A stretch of 45,144 nt of DNA, taken from an uncultured Clostridia bacterium (GTDB lineage: Bacteria; Bacillota; Clostridia; Oscillospirales; JAAYOS01). Each line of letters begins with the position of its first letter. Within the stretch, counting starts at the first letter, position 1. Shown here in pieces: positions 14,274 to 22,900 of the stretch. The translations under genes and the position numbers were made by a program. Under the pieces are notes generated by a model, which was not told where the DNA came from, searched no databases, and was given only the letters and a program-made list of their open reading frames with translations. The stretch covers positions 1 through 45,144 of the forward strand of contig CALXFK010000103.1 of assembly GCA_944387575.1 (NCBI GenBank). Reading direction: 5' to 3'.

Positions 14274-14939
14274 TTAGCCGACGGTGTACGGACCCTTTAT
14301 CAGGATCACGACATCGGAAGTGCACTTGAAACCGCGTCCGTCCGCCATGCTGACAACATAGTGATGGTTCTGGCGGAGCTGACCGCCGGCGGCGAGATCC
14401 TCGCCGGTGGTGACATCGATAAGTCCGGGGGAACCGCTGGACACGCAGGTCGCGGTGCCTATGCGCCAGAGTATCTCGGTGCCGACCGAGCCGTACACGG
14501 TGGTACCCGACGAGAAGCGCACGGTCTGGAAGAGATTGGAGTTGCCGGTCGCGGGAGAATCGCCCTCACCGGTGTCCTCGCCGCCGGACGAGATGGTGCC
14601 GCCCGACTTGTCGATGACCGCAGCGGCGACCTTTGCAACGAAATCATCGTTTGCAAACCCGGCCGCGTATTGCTCCTCAAATAAACTTATTTTGTCGTCG
14701 ATCGACTGGTTTACCTCGGCGACCTTGGTCTCAAGGGCGGCATCGAACTCTGCTGTCTTCTCCGCGACCGCAGCCGAAATGCTCTCCTGAAGTTCAGGCA
14801 TCAGCTCCTGAATATAACTGAGCGTGACGAGCGGATCATCCCTTCCGCCAAGTTCTGCAGCAATCGCCATATACCCGCCAAAAAGCAGGGTGGCGAGCAG
14901 CACCGAAACAACACCTATAACCCATTTTTTAGGAAGCAT
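14274..14939 (-). CDS. Exported coiled-coil protein with a conserved C-terminal domain, function unknown
   Basis: A 221-residue protein. An N-terminal signal anchor (about 7-27) is followed by a charged helical region (about 45-100, ESISAAVAEKTAEFDAAL and similar), likely coiled coil, then a Gly/Ser/Asp linker. The C-terminal domain (about 135-221) with TTVYGSVGTEILWRIGTATC, DVTTGEDL and a final VVILIKGPYTVG resembles a domain I recall from secreted hypothetical proteins of spore-forming Clostridia, without an assigned function. It lies 16 bases after mazF and is likely co-transcribed. The Cys in the C-terminal domain (GTATC and GFKC) could form a disulfide. Confidence 0.78.
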   Translation of the reverse strand: MLPKKWVIGVVSVLLATLLFGGYMAIAAELGGRDDPLVTLSYIQELMPELQESISAAVAEKTAEFDAALETKVAEVNQSIDDKISLFEEQYAAGFANDDFVAKVAAAVIDKSGGTISSGGEDTGEGDSPATGNSNLFQTVRFSSGTTVYGSVGTEILWRIGTATCVSSGSPGLIDVTTGEDLAAGGQLRQNHHYVVSMADGRGFKCTSDVVILIKGPYTVG

Positions 14940-14955
14940 TTCAACAAACCTCTCT

Positions 14956-15315
14956 TTAATGATTCCCGCCTATGCCAAAGCTGACGGCAATGGCATTGTC
15001 AATACGATTCATGAGAGACCCGTCGACCGTGCCCATCTTCTCGCGCAACCGTCTCTTGTCGATCGTCCGGATCTGCTCGAGCAGGACGACCGAGTCTTTA
15101 GAAAGACCAAAGCTGTTTGCGGCAAGCTCAATATGGGTCGGCAACCTCGCTTTGTTTATCTGCGAGGTTATCGCCGCAGCGATCACGGTCGGACTGTACC
15201 GGTTGCCGACATCATTTTGTACTATCAGCACCGGGCGCATACCGCCTTGCTCGCTGCCAACCACCGGACTGAGGTCGGCGTAATAAATCTCTCCGCGCTT
15301 AACGTTGTTATCCAT
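14956..15315 (-). CDS. mazF: MazF/EndoA-type mRNA interferase without a visible antitoxin
   Basis: A 119-residue endoribonuclease very close to Bacillus EndoA (NdoA): [42 protein letters not shown]. The catalytic pair known from EndoA is present as Arg27 and Thr50. ATG 15315 was chosen by homology. In Bacillus the order is alr-ndoAI-ndoA; here alr is upstream but the 261 bases between (15316-15576) hold no plausible ndoAI/mazE, so the antitoxin is elsewhere or absent. It has its own promoter and a leader with a hairpin and a sequence complementary to its ribosome site. The upstream GGAG is about 12 bases from ATG, longer than usual. Confidence 0.93.
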   Translation of the reverse strand: MDNNVKRGEIYYADLSPVVGSEQGGMRPVLIVQNDVGNRYSPTVIAAAITSQINKARLPTHIELAANSFGLSKDSVVLLEQIRTIDKRRLREKMGTVDGSLMNRIDNAIAVSFGIGGNH

Positions 15316-15375
15316 TTGCGTTTCACTCTCCGACAGTCTTGGTCGCAGCCGCCGCATCCGCCGTCATCAGGAGGT

Positions 15376-15406
15376 GACTTATGTAGCAAGCTGCGCAACA
15401 TAAGTC
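15376..15406 (-). promoter_or_regulatory. Inverted repeat in the mazF leader
   Basis: Perfect 9-bp arms GACTTATGT (15376-15384) and ACATAAGTC (15398-15406). Directly beside it the mRNA carries TCACCTCCT (complement of 15369-15377), which matches the 3' end of 16S rRNA and can also pair with the mazF ribosome site GGAGAGTGA (complement of 15323-15331) apart from one bulged A. Confidence 0.45.
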
Positions 15407-15500
15407 TGCCCACTGCCGACGGGGTTTATTCGCGCAGCCTGCGCGGCTGCCCAGACCATACTATTCAAATGGACATACACTGTCGAAACGCCTTACCGCC

Positions 15501-15529
15501 ATTATATCAGCGCTGACCCAAAATGGCAA
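15501..15529 (-). promoter_or_regulatory. Promoter of mazF
   Basis: Minus strand TTGCCA (15524-15529), 17-base spacer, consensus TATAAT (15501-15506). It lies after the alr stop codon (15577), so mazF and the following gene can be expressed separately from alr with a leader of roughly 180 nt. Confidence 0.75.
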
Positions 15530-15576
15530 CAGCAAATATTTTGTTAAGCGCAATATTATGTAAATCCGGTCGAAAA

Positions 15577-16710
15577 TTATTCGTGCGGAACCACCCGCAG
15601 CCTGACTCTTCGTGACAGTGCGCATGTGAGCTCGTACGGAATAGTTCCTGCGAGACCCGCAAGCTCGCTTACGCCCGTAAACTCGTCGCCATCCGCTCCG
15701 AACACGGTCACGACATCCCCCTCCCGCGCCTGCGGGACGTTGGAGAGGTCTATCATGCACATGTCCATACATATACTGCCTATCTGAGGTGCGCGCCTGC
15801 CGCGCACAAGCATGTCCATCCTTCCGGAGAGCGCACGGTGAAGTCCGTCGGCATACCCGATGGAGACGGTACCTATCCTGGAAAATCCGGAAGTCCGGAA
15901 GTGCCGCCCGTAGCTGACAGTGACCGGGTTTTCGTACTCGTGTATCTGCACAAGGCGTGAGCGCAGGCTCATGACCGGGAGCAGCTCTCCCCCGCGTCCG
16001 GTACGTCCGTCGGGATAGATGCCGTAGAGTATTATGCCTGGGCGCACCGCGTTGAACCTTGCGTCTGGCACGTTCAGGATGGCTCCACTGTTAGAGCTGT
16101 GTACAACCTCAAAGTTGACGCCGCGCGCGGCGAGCGCATCAAGGACGGCGCGGAACCGCGATATCTGCTCCGGGACAAATGGGTCGTCCGGAAGCTCGGA
16201 TGTCGCAAAGTGTGTGAAAATACCCTCTGCATACAGACCTTCGCTTGATGCAGCGGTTTCGATCTCCTCGACCGACCGCTCTATGCGCTCCTGTTCGGTT
16301 ACGAACCCGAGCCTGCTCATGCCGGTATCCACCGCGAGGTGTATCTTTAGGCGACGACCGAGTCCACGCACCGCGTAAGCAAGCGACGAGGCATGCGCGG
16401 CGGAAACTGCTGTGAGCGTAACGTTGTGCTCAAGCATCTCGCCTGCGTCTGTGGGAGACACCCATCCGAGCACGAGGATGTCGGAGCGCACGCCCGCTCG
16501 CCTCAGCTCGAGCGCCTCCTCCGGCGTTGCTACCGCAAAACGGCGCGCGCCCTCGAGTTCGAGAAGCGGCACTACGCAGACCGCACCGTGACCATATGCG
16601 TTCGACTTGACGACCGGGATAAGCTCAGCCGGTGCGGCAAGTTTTTTAATTGTTTGATAATTGGAAATTATGGCTTCGGACGATATGTCCGCCCATACTC
16701 TGTCGGTCAT
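15577..16710 (-). CDS. alr: Alanine racemase
   Basis: A 377-residue PLP enzyme converting L- to D-alanine for peptidoglycan. The PLP lysine is Lys35 in VVKSNAYGHG; the second catalytic base is Tyr286 in SIGYADG. HLAVDTGMSRLGF and GRMDMLVRGRRAPQIGSICMDM are family landmarks. The ATG at 16710 has a GGAAAGAGGA ribosome site. The gene is 26 bases downstream of the LolA-like lipoprotein gene, in the same order as acpS-ydcC-alr in Bacillus. All active-site residues look intact. Confidence 0.96.
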   Translation of the reverse strand: MTDRVWADISSEAIISNYQTIKKLAAPAELIPVVKSNAYGHGAVCVVPLLELEGARRFAVATPEEALELRRAGVRSDILVLGWVSPTDAGEMLEHNVTLTAVSAAHASSLAYAVRGLGRRLKIHLAVDTGMSRLGFVTEQERIERSVEEIETAASSEGLYAEGIFTHFATSELPDDPFVPEQISRFRAVLDALAARGVNFEVVHSSNSGAILNVPDARFNAVRPGIILYGIYPDGRTGRGGELLPVMSLRSRLVQIHEYENPVTVSYGRHFRTSGFSRIGTVSIGYADGLHRALSGRMDMLVRGRRAPQIGSICMDMCMIDLSNVPQAREGDVVTVFGADGDEFTGVSELAGLAGTIPYELTCALSRRVRLRVVPHE

Positions 16711-16736
16711 GCTGGATGTCCTCTTTCCTTTTTTGC

Positions 16737-17306
16737 CTATTCAGAAATACTCATTTCACCGAAAGTGACCTGCTCAAAAGTGCAGGAGATAATGCGCTTC
16801 CCGTCGAGATATATTTCGGCGGAAATCGGCGCGAAGCTCTCCGCCGAGAAGAGTGTACGGTACTCGTACTGCCCGGAGCTATGTACGGTCGAGATGAGTT
16901 TCTGACCGTCATCCTTCTCGGTCCCGTTCTCTGAGATGTAACCGTTTTTCCAAACGCGGACGAGTTCGGCAAAGACTGTCGCAGGAGAGATGCCGCCCTC
17001 CCCCGCCTCTATACTGCTTCCCGCATACTCGACAGTGAGACCGTTCTCCTCCACGAGTATCTCAACGCCGCCTATCTCCGCCGGTTCGGTCACCGTAACC
17101 GAACATCTACCGTCGGAATATGCGCAGTCCATGCGAAAATCCACGGCATAATCGTCGAACTCCGCGCGGACCGCAACCTCCGCCGACACACTGCCGGTGC
17201 GCTGCCAGAATTCCGCGACGCTCTCCCGCACCGGAGGCGCTGCGCTTTCGCAGGCGCATAGCATCAACATTAAGACGACCGGAAGAAGCAGCCTTTTCAA
17301 ATTCAA
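16737..17306 (-). CDS. LolA-like lipoprotein (YdcC position)
   Basis: A 189-residue exported lipoprotein: hydrophobic signal (LLLPVVLMLMLCAC) with Cys19 as the likely lipidated residue. The rest is a beta-rich sequence with alternating hydrophobic residues (VAEFWQRTGSVSAEVAVRAEF, VEEN.LTVEYAG, EYRTLFSAE, AEIYLDGKRIISCTFEQV), resembling the LolA-like half-barrel that binds lipids. In Bacillus the gene between acpS and alr (ydcC) encodes such a lipoprotein, which supports the call. Function is not established. The fold is inferred from sequence pattern and synteny; sequence identity was not tested. Confidence 0.7.
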   Translation of the reverse strand: MNLKRLLLPVVLMLMLCACESAAPPVRESVAEFWQRTGSVSAEVAVRAEFDDYAVDFRMDCAYSDGRCSVTVTEPAEIGGVEILVEENGLTVEYAGSSIEAGEGGISPATVFAELVRVWKNGYISENGTEKDDGQKLISTVHSSGQYEYRTLFSAESFAPISAEIYLDGKRIISCTFEQVTFGEMSISE

Positions 17307-17318
17307 ACACCCCGTTAA

Positions 17319-18197
17319 TCAGTTATAGGAGCGTGAACTGAACTGTTTCAGCGTATACGGCAGTTTCGCTATGAGGTCGGACGGAAGCATCCCGAATTCC
17401 CCGAGCTCGGCGGCGGCAATGTCGCCCGCAAGCCCGTGGATATACACCCCACAGACTGCCGCGTCCAGCGCGCTGAGACCCTGCCCAAGAAGTGAGCCGA
17501 TTACCCCCGCGAGCGCGTCCCCGCTGCCCCCGGTAGCCATTCCGGGGTTTCCGGTGGTATTTACAAAAACGCTGCCGTCCGGACCTGCAGTGACTGTGCG
17601 GTGCCCCTTGAGCACCACCACCGCACCGAGACGCGCCGCAAGCTCGACCGCGCCGTGCTCCCTGCCTGCCGAGAGATCTCCGCCCAGCCGCTGGAATTCG
17701 ACTTCATGCGGCGTCAGAACCGTTTCACCCGTGCGTTCACGCAGTATATCTATATTCCGTGATACTGCGTTTATTCCGTCCGCATCAATAACGAGCGGAC
17801 GCGCAAATCCATGTATGAGGCGGTATACGACCTCCGCCGCCCCGTCTCCCGACCCGAGCCCCGGACCGACCACACAAGCGTCATAGGCGACGTTTCCTGA
17901 AAGTATCTGCTCCGCCGCCTTTGCCACAAGTCCGTTTTCGTCGCTTGCAAGCGGTGTGCAGACCTCCTCTACACAGCGCGATGCCTGTATCTGGTATATG
18001 CACTCGGGCGCGGACAGAAACACGATGCCGGCGCCGGTGCGCAGCGCTGCCCTCGCGGCAATTACCGGCGCGCCGGTGTATCCACGGCTCCCGCCGACAA
18101 TCAGCAGCTTGCCGTAGTTTCCCTTGTGGCTCTCCGCAGGTCTCGGCTTTATCCTTGAAGCGAGAAAACCCGCGTCAATAGTAACCATTTCTCTCAT
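17319..18197 (-). CDS. nnrD: ADP-dependent NAD(P)H-hydrate dehydratase
   Basis: A 292-residue ribokinase-like repair enzyme that restores NAD(P)H from its hydrate. Visible are KGNYGKLLIVGGSRGYTGA, GPGLGSGD, LTPHEVEF, VVLKGHRTV and the anion-hole NPGMATGGSGDALAGV. In many bacteria the NnrE epimerase is fused at the N-terminus; here only the NnrD domain is present and no NnrE lies nearby. The ATG at 18197 shares its A with the end of the acpS stop (TAATG), so it is coupled to acpS. A second ATG at 18188 is also possible. Confidence 0.93.
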   Translation of the reverse strand: MREMVTIDAGFLASRIKPRPAESHKGNYGKLLIVGGSRGYTGAPVIAARAALRTGAGIVFLSAPECIYQIQASRCVEEVCTPLASDENGLVAKAAEQILSGNVAYDACVVGPGLGSGDGAAEVVYRLIHGFARPLVIDADGINAVSRNIDILRERTGETVLTPHEVEFQRLGGDLSAGREHGAVELAARLGAVVVLKGHRTVTAGPDGSVFVNTTGNPGMATGGSGDALAGVIGSLLGQGLSALDAAVCGVYIHGLAGDIAAAELGEFGMLPSDLIAKLPYTLKQFSSRSYN

Positions 18198-18559
18198 TAC
18201 AACCTCTCCGCTGTGACAAAAGCGCCCGCGGTTTCCGAAGTGTGAGTCAGCGACAGGTTGAACACCAGCCCCGCATACTTCTCCGCGGTCGCACCATGCA
18301 ACACTACATATGGGGCTCCAGCATCTCGGTGTGCGACCTCAATATCACGCAGCGGGATCTCGAGACCCCGCCCAAGCGCCTTTGAAACAGCCTCTTTCGC
18401 ACAGAAAATTGCAGCGGCAGACGCGGCTGCCGCCCTCCCCTTTGAAGCGATGTACTCGCGTTCACCTTCTGTATACACTCTGCGCATGAATGCGTCGTTC
18501 TGCAACAGCCGGGAGACCCTGCTTATTTCTAGCAGGTCTATGCCCACCCCGTAGATCAT
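18197..18559 (-). CDS. acpS: Holo-[acyl-carrier-protein] synthase
   Basis: A 120-residue phosphopantetheinyl transferase that activates acyl carrier protein with coenzyme A. The magnesium ligands are Asp8 in GVGIDLLEI and Glu56 in FCAKEAVSKALG. LSLTHTSETAGAFV is the typical C-terminal motif. The length is standard. It overlaps the upstream membrane-protein gene by ATGA and nnrD by one base, so the three are tightly coupled. It sits at the start of the acpS/lipoprotein/alr group. Confidence 0.96.
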   Translation of the reverse strand: MIYGVGIDLLEISRVSRLLQNDAFMRRVYTEGEREYIASKGRAAAASAAAIFCAKEAVSKALGRGLEIPLRDIEVAHRDAGAPYVVLHGATAEKYAGLVFNLSLTHTSETAGAFVTAERL

Positions 18560-19095
18560 TGACCGTCTTCGCTCTGTGGGATCTCTCCCTTGATCTTGCT
18601 GGGTATGAGTTTGCCCATCGCGGTGAGCAGCCGGGCGTTGGGGTTGAAGATGAGCAGAGTGTCCACGCCGGCATCGTCGGTGTACCGCGCAAACCAGCGC
18701 CCCTCCGAACGCTCACCCTTCGAAGCGTCGAAATGAGCTCCGATGGCGTTTGAGTTGTACTCCTTTGCAAATTCCTCGGTCATCGGCGCGAGGATGGTGA
18801 ACTGGCGAACCCGTACCGACAGGACGTGCTGACGCACCTTTCGGTTGAGGATCTTGTCTACGTCGAGGTCTCCGTTTGTATACGAGTATTCAAATTCAAC
18901 GTTGAACCGCCCGATATAGGTCCACAGGAACCAGCAGGACACCGCCAGAGTGACCGGGAATATTGCCCGCAGCACTCCGAAAAACAGGACCACCGTATTC
19001 AGGAGAAGTATTCCGAATATTATCCCCATTTGTTTGAAACGGGTCTTTACCGTCATTGTGCGCGAAATTATCTGTTCTACAAATACGTCGTTCAT
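18556..19095 (-). CDS. Membrane protein, DUF6106-like
   Basis: A 179-residue protein with two closely spaced membrane helices (about 24-44 and 46-62; IIFGILLLNTVVLFFGVL then IFPVTLAVSCWFLWTYIG) and a cytosolic C-terminal domain (about 63-179) with EFEYSYTNGDLDVDKI. The start MNDVFVEQIISR and that motif resemble the DUF6106 family of Clostridia, which has no known function; I recall this from memory and did not search. It leads the operon with acpS. ATG 19095 has GCGGAGGCAG in front, and the promoter at 19139-19167 is nearly consensus. Confidence 0.75.
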   Translation of the reverse strand: MNDVFVEQIISRTMTVKTRFKQMGIIFGILLLNTVVLFFGVLRAIFPVTLAVSCWFLWTYIGRFNVEFEYSYTNGDLDVDKILNRKVRQHVLSVRVRQFTILAPMTEEFAKEYNSNAIGAHFDASKGERSEGRWFARYTDDAGVDTLLIFNPNARLLTAMGKLIPSKIKGEIPQSEDGQ

Positions 19096-19138
19096 GACTG
19101 CCTCCGCATGACATGTGATTTTAATGCCATTTACGCCT

Positions 19139-19167
19139 ATTATAATTTACCTGAGCCGTATAGTCAA
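19139..19167 (-). promoter_or_regulatory. Promoter of the DUF6106/acpS/nnrD/alr operon
   Basis: Minus strand TTGACT (19162-19167), 17-base spacer, TATAAT (19139-19144); about 44 bases before the start codon at 19095. Confidence 0.85.
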
Positions 19168-19221
19168 ATAAAATCCGGAGCGCCGCGACAAAAAAGCCGT
19201 TCACTCTGTGCGGTCGGGGTG

Positions 19222-19250
19222 TTGCGGACGGTGCCGCAAAATGTTATAAT
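19222..19250 (+). promoter_or_regulatory. Promoter of the phosphoribosyltransferase gene
   Basis: TTGCGG (19222-19227), 17-base spacer, TATAAT (19245-19250). The start codon is 45 bases downstream. Confidence 0.78.
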
Positions 19251-19295
19251 AGATCGTTACCACCGGCGCAAAATCAGTGTAAGGGAGTCTAACAG

Positions 19296-19850
19296 ATGGA
19301 TTACAAAATGAATATTGCCGGTATTGAGCGTGCGCTTCCGCTCTGCCCGGTCTCGGACGAGCTGTATATCGCGGCGTTCATAATTTTCGGGGACGTGGAG
19401 CTGACAGAGGCATGTGCAAGGGAACTCATAAAAAAATTGCCCGAGCACGACATACTTATTACCGCAGAGTCGAAAGGAATTCCGCTCGTCTACGAAATGG
19501 CACGCCAGCTTGGCGGTCAGAACTATCTCGTAGCGCGTAAGGCGGCAAAGCTTTACATGCGCGACATATTCTCGGTGCATGTAAAGTCGATAACTACTGC
19601 AAATGTCCAGACGCTCTACCTCGACGGCAAGGATAAGGAGCTCATGAACGGGCGCCGCGTAGTTATAGTGGACGACGTCATCTCGACTGGCGCATCGCTC
19701 GAGGCGCTCGAGCAGCTCGTAAAGCAGGCGGGCGGGAACATAGTCGCGCGCGCGGCGATACTCGCTGAGGGCGAGGCGTGCTCCCGTGACGACATCATCT
19801 ACCTTGAGCGGCTTCCCCTCTTCAATAACAAGGGTGAGATAATCGGCTGA
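19296..19850 (+). CDS. Purine phosphoribosyltransferase family protein (Apt/Xpt-like)
   Basis: A 184-residue type I phosphoribosyltransferase. The PRPP loop is VVIVDDVISTGAS; an upstream TAESKGIPLVYEMARQLG and VARKAAKLYM match adenine or xanthine phosphoribosyltransferases. It would link a nucleobase to PRPP in purine salvage, or act as a regulator of the PurR type, which lacks catalysis. No DNA-binding wing is seen, so an enzyme is more likely. It is monocistronic with its own promoter and terminator, divergent from the acpS operon. The base specificity cannot be told from the sequence. Confidence 0.82.
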   Translation: MDYKMNIAGIERALPLCPVSDELYIAAFIIFGDVELTEACARELIKKLPEHDILITAESKGIPLVYEMARQLGGQNYLVARKAAKLYMRDIFSVHVKSITTANVQTLYLDGKDKELMNGRRVVIVDDVISTGASLEALEQLVKQAGGNIVARAAILAEGEACSRDDIIYLERLPLFNNKGEIIG

Positions 19851-19866
19851 ACGGCGTATAAACTGT

Positions 19867-19912
19867 AAAGGCTAACACTTGCGCACCATGGCGCCGGTGT
19901 TAGCCTTTTTGA
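19867..19912 (+). terminator. Terminator between the phosphoribosyltransferase and polC
   Basis: Stem AAAGGCTAACAC (19867-19878) / GTGTTAGCCTTT (19897-19908), with an inner GCGC/GCGC stem, and a T run (CCTTTTTGA) on the plus strand. On the minus strand it may also serve polC, with a shorter TTT. Confidence 0.88.
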
Positions 19913-19927
19913 TTGATAGCATTCTTC

Positions 19928-22900
19928 TCAGAACAAACTCACCTGTGTGGTAGCGGGGACCTCGTCGAGCGCGCCGGCAGATGCTAACTGCTCTATAACA
20001 GACTTTGAAACCTTTGAGCACCTGAGCTGCATGTCCTCGACCGAGATAAACTTTCCGTTTTTGCGCTGGGCGACAATCTCGCGCGCGGCGATGTCCCCCA
20101 CTCCGGGAAGAGAGGTAAACGGCGGGAGCAGGTGATTACCGTCAACCACGAGAAACTTTTCCGAGTCGGAACGGTAGATGTCCATTTTCTCGAACTCGAA
20201 TCCACGCCGGTAGAACTCGTAGACCACCTCGAGGGTGGTAACCATGTCCTCGTCCTTCTGCGTGAGATTTTTCGCGGCGCGCAGCTCGCGGAGCTTGTCT
20301 TTGACCGCGTCGAACCCTACGGTCATCACCGAGGCGTCGAAGCTCTTCGCGCGAATGGTGAAGTAAGTGCAGTAAAATTCTGCCGGGCGGTGGACCTTGA
20401 ACCAGGCTATTCTAAACGCCATGAGAACGTAAGCCGCCGCGTGCCCCTTCGGGAACATGTACTTTATTTTCTTGCAGGACTCGAGATACCACTCGGGTAC
20501 TCCCTTCGCACGCATCTCCTCTTCCCACTCGGGCTTCAGACCGCGACCCTTTCTCACGCTCTCCATTATCGTAAATGCCAGCTTGCGCTCAAGCCCGTTT
20601 TCAATCAGGTAGAGCATTATGTCGTCGCGGCAGCTCACTATTTCTTTCAGTGTTGCGACGCCGCTCTCGATGTAGTCCTTGGCGTTTCCGAGCCAGACGT
20701 CGGTGCCGTGGCTGAGACCGGATATTCGGAGCAGCTCGTCGAAGGTGGTCGGGTTTGTGTCCTGGAGCATTCCGCGAACGAAGTTTGTACCGAACTCGGG
20801 CACGGCAAAGGTGCCCCTGTCGCCGCAGACCGGGTCTCCGGTAAAGCCAAGCGCCTCGGTGCTTGTGAAGAGGCTCATGGTCGGTTTGTCATCCAGAGGT
20901 ATTTTCTGCGGATCGATACCGGTGAGGTCCTGGAGCATTCGGATCATCGTCGGGTCGTCGTGCCCGAGCTCATCCAGCTTCAGAAGGTTCTCCTCAATCG
21001 AGTGGTAGTCGAAATGCGAGGTTATGACGTCGCGGTCGCTTTTGTCCGCCGGATGCTGCACCGGGGTGAACTGGTTGATGTCGTACCCCTCAGGCACGAC
21101 TATTAGTCCGCCGGGGTGCTGACCGGTGCTCTTCTTGACGCCGACGATACCGGCGATGAGGCGGCTCTCCTCCGCGCGGTTCACGGTGAGCCCGCGCTTC
21201 TCCAAGTATTTTTTAATGTAGCCGTAGGCGTTCTTGTCCTTCAGCGTACTTATAGTGCCCGCGCGGAACACGTGCCCCTCTCCGAAGAGCTCTCCGGTGT
21301 ACGCATGCGCTCGCGCCTGATACTCGCCGGAGAAGTTCAGGTCGATATCCGGCTTCTTGTCGCCGTCGAAGCCGAGGAAGGTCGCAAACGGGATGTCAAA
21401 CCCATCCTTCTCATACGGTGTGCCGCACACCGGGCAGTTTTTGTCCGGGAGGTCTGGACCGGTCTTTGCGGCGTCGGAAAATTCGTGGTGCTTACAGTTC
21501 GGACAGCGGTAGTGTGGTGGCAGCGCGTTGACCTCGGTTATGTCCGAGAAAAACGCGACCACCGATGAGCCGACCGACCCCCGCGAACCGACCAGATACC
21601 CCTCCTCAAGCGATTTGGAGACCAACTTCTGAGCTATCATGTAAATGACATCAAAGTGGTGCTTGACTATCGAATTGAGCTCGGTATCCACCCTCTCGCG
21701 GAGTTCGGGCAGCGGATTGTCGCCATAGAGGCGGCTGAGCTTAGCCTCAACAAGGGAACGCAGCTCCTCCGCGGAGTTCTCTATCTCGGGGGCGTAAGTT
21801 CCGTCGCGGACCGGCTTTACATATTCGCACATGTCCGCAATTTTGTTTGTGTTGGTGACAACGACCTCGTATGCCTTCTCGTTTCCAAGGTATGCGAACT
21901 CCTCGAGCATCTCGTTTGTAGTTCTGAAATAGAGCGGCGCCTGGTTGTCCCCGTCGTCAAAGTCGCTCATCAAGATTCGGCGGAAAACCTCGTCTCGAGG
22001 CTCCATGAAGTGGACGTCGCAGGTCGCGCAGACCGGCTTTCCGAGCTCGTCGCCAAGCGCCACTATCGCCCGGTTCAGGTCCTCGAGCCCCTCCCGAGTC
22101 TGCACCTTTCCGTTACGCAGCAGGAACTCGTTGTTCCCGAGCGGCTGGATTTCAAGGTAGTCGTAGTAACTCGCGATGCGCACAAGCTCCTCGTGCGACG
22201 CACCGTTCAGCAGAGCTTTGAAGAGCTCCCCCGCCTCGCACGCCGAGCCTACTATCAGACCCTCGCGGTGACGGTCGAGCTCACTTCGCGGGATTATCGG
22301 GGTGCGGTTGAAATATTTGAGGTGCGAAAGCGAGATGAGCTGGTACAGATTATAAATACCGGTCTCGTTTTTCGCGAGCAGTATCATATGATTCGAGCCG
22401 CCGTCGCTCTTAATGTGCTTTCCCGCCTCCTCGGCGAGCACCGCGTTTACCTCCGTGACGCGCGACGCGCCAAGTGCCTTGAGCCGCGCAATGAAGTCAA
22501 ACAGGATATACGCGACCGCCCCCGCATCGTCCGACGCGCGGTGATGGTTGAACGGCGGTATTTTCAGCTCTTCGGAGAGCGTATGCAGGTCGAACCGCTT
22601 GAGCGTGGGCATGAGCCCGCGCGCCATGTTACGGGTGTCAATGAATGTCGGATCGAACTCCAGACCGAGTTGGCGGCAGGCATTCGAGATGAATCCGACA
22701 TCGAAGGTCGCGTTGTGAGCGGCGAGCACGCGACCACCCGCGAACTCGAGAAACGCGGTGACCGCTTCGCGAAGCGGCGGCGCGCCCTTCAGCATCTTGT
22801 CGTCAATGCCGGTAAGCTCGGTTATCTTCTGCGGCACCGGGCGCTCCGGGTCGCAGAATGTGTTGAACGTGTCCACTATCTCGCCGTCGCGGAACAGTAC

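Noticed and set aside
15369-15387. Perfect Shine-Dalgarno followed by ATG-TAG on the plus strand
   Set aside because: A start directly followed by a stop is not a gene; it is the reverse side of the mazF leader hairpin.
15225-15413. 62-residue minus-strand frame between alr and mazF, considered as MazE antitoxin
   Set aside because: It overlaps the mazF start in another frame, is Cys/Arg-rich, and has no ribbon-helix-helix or AbrB-like pattern.
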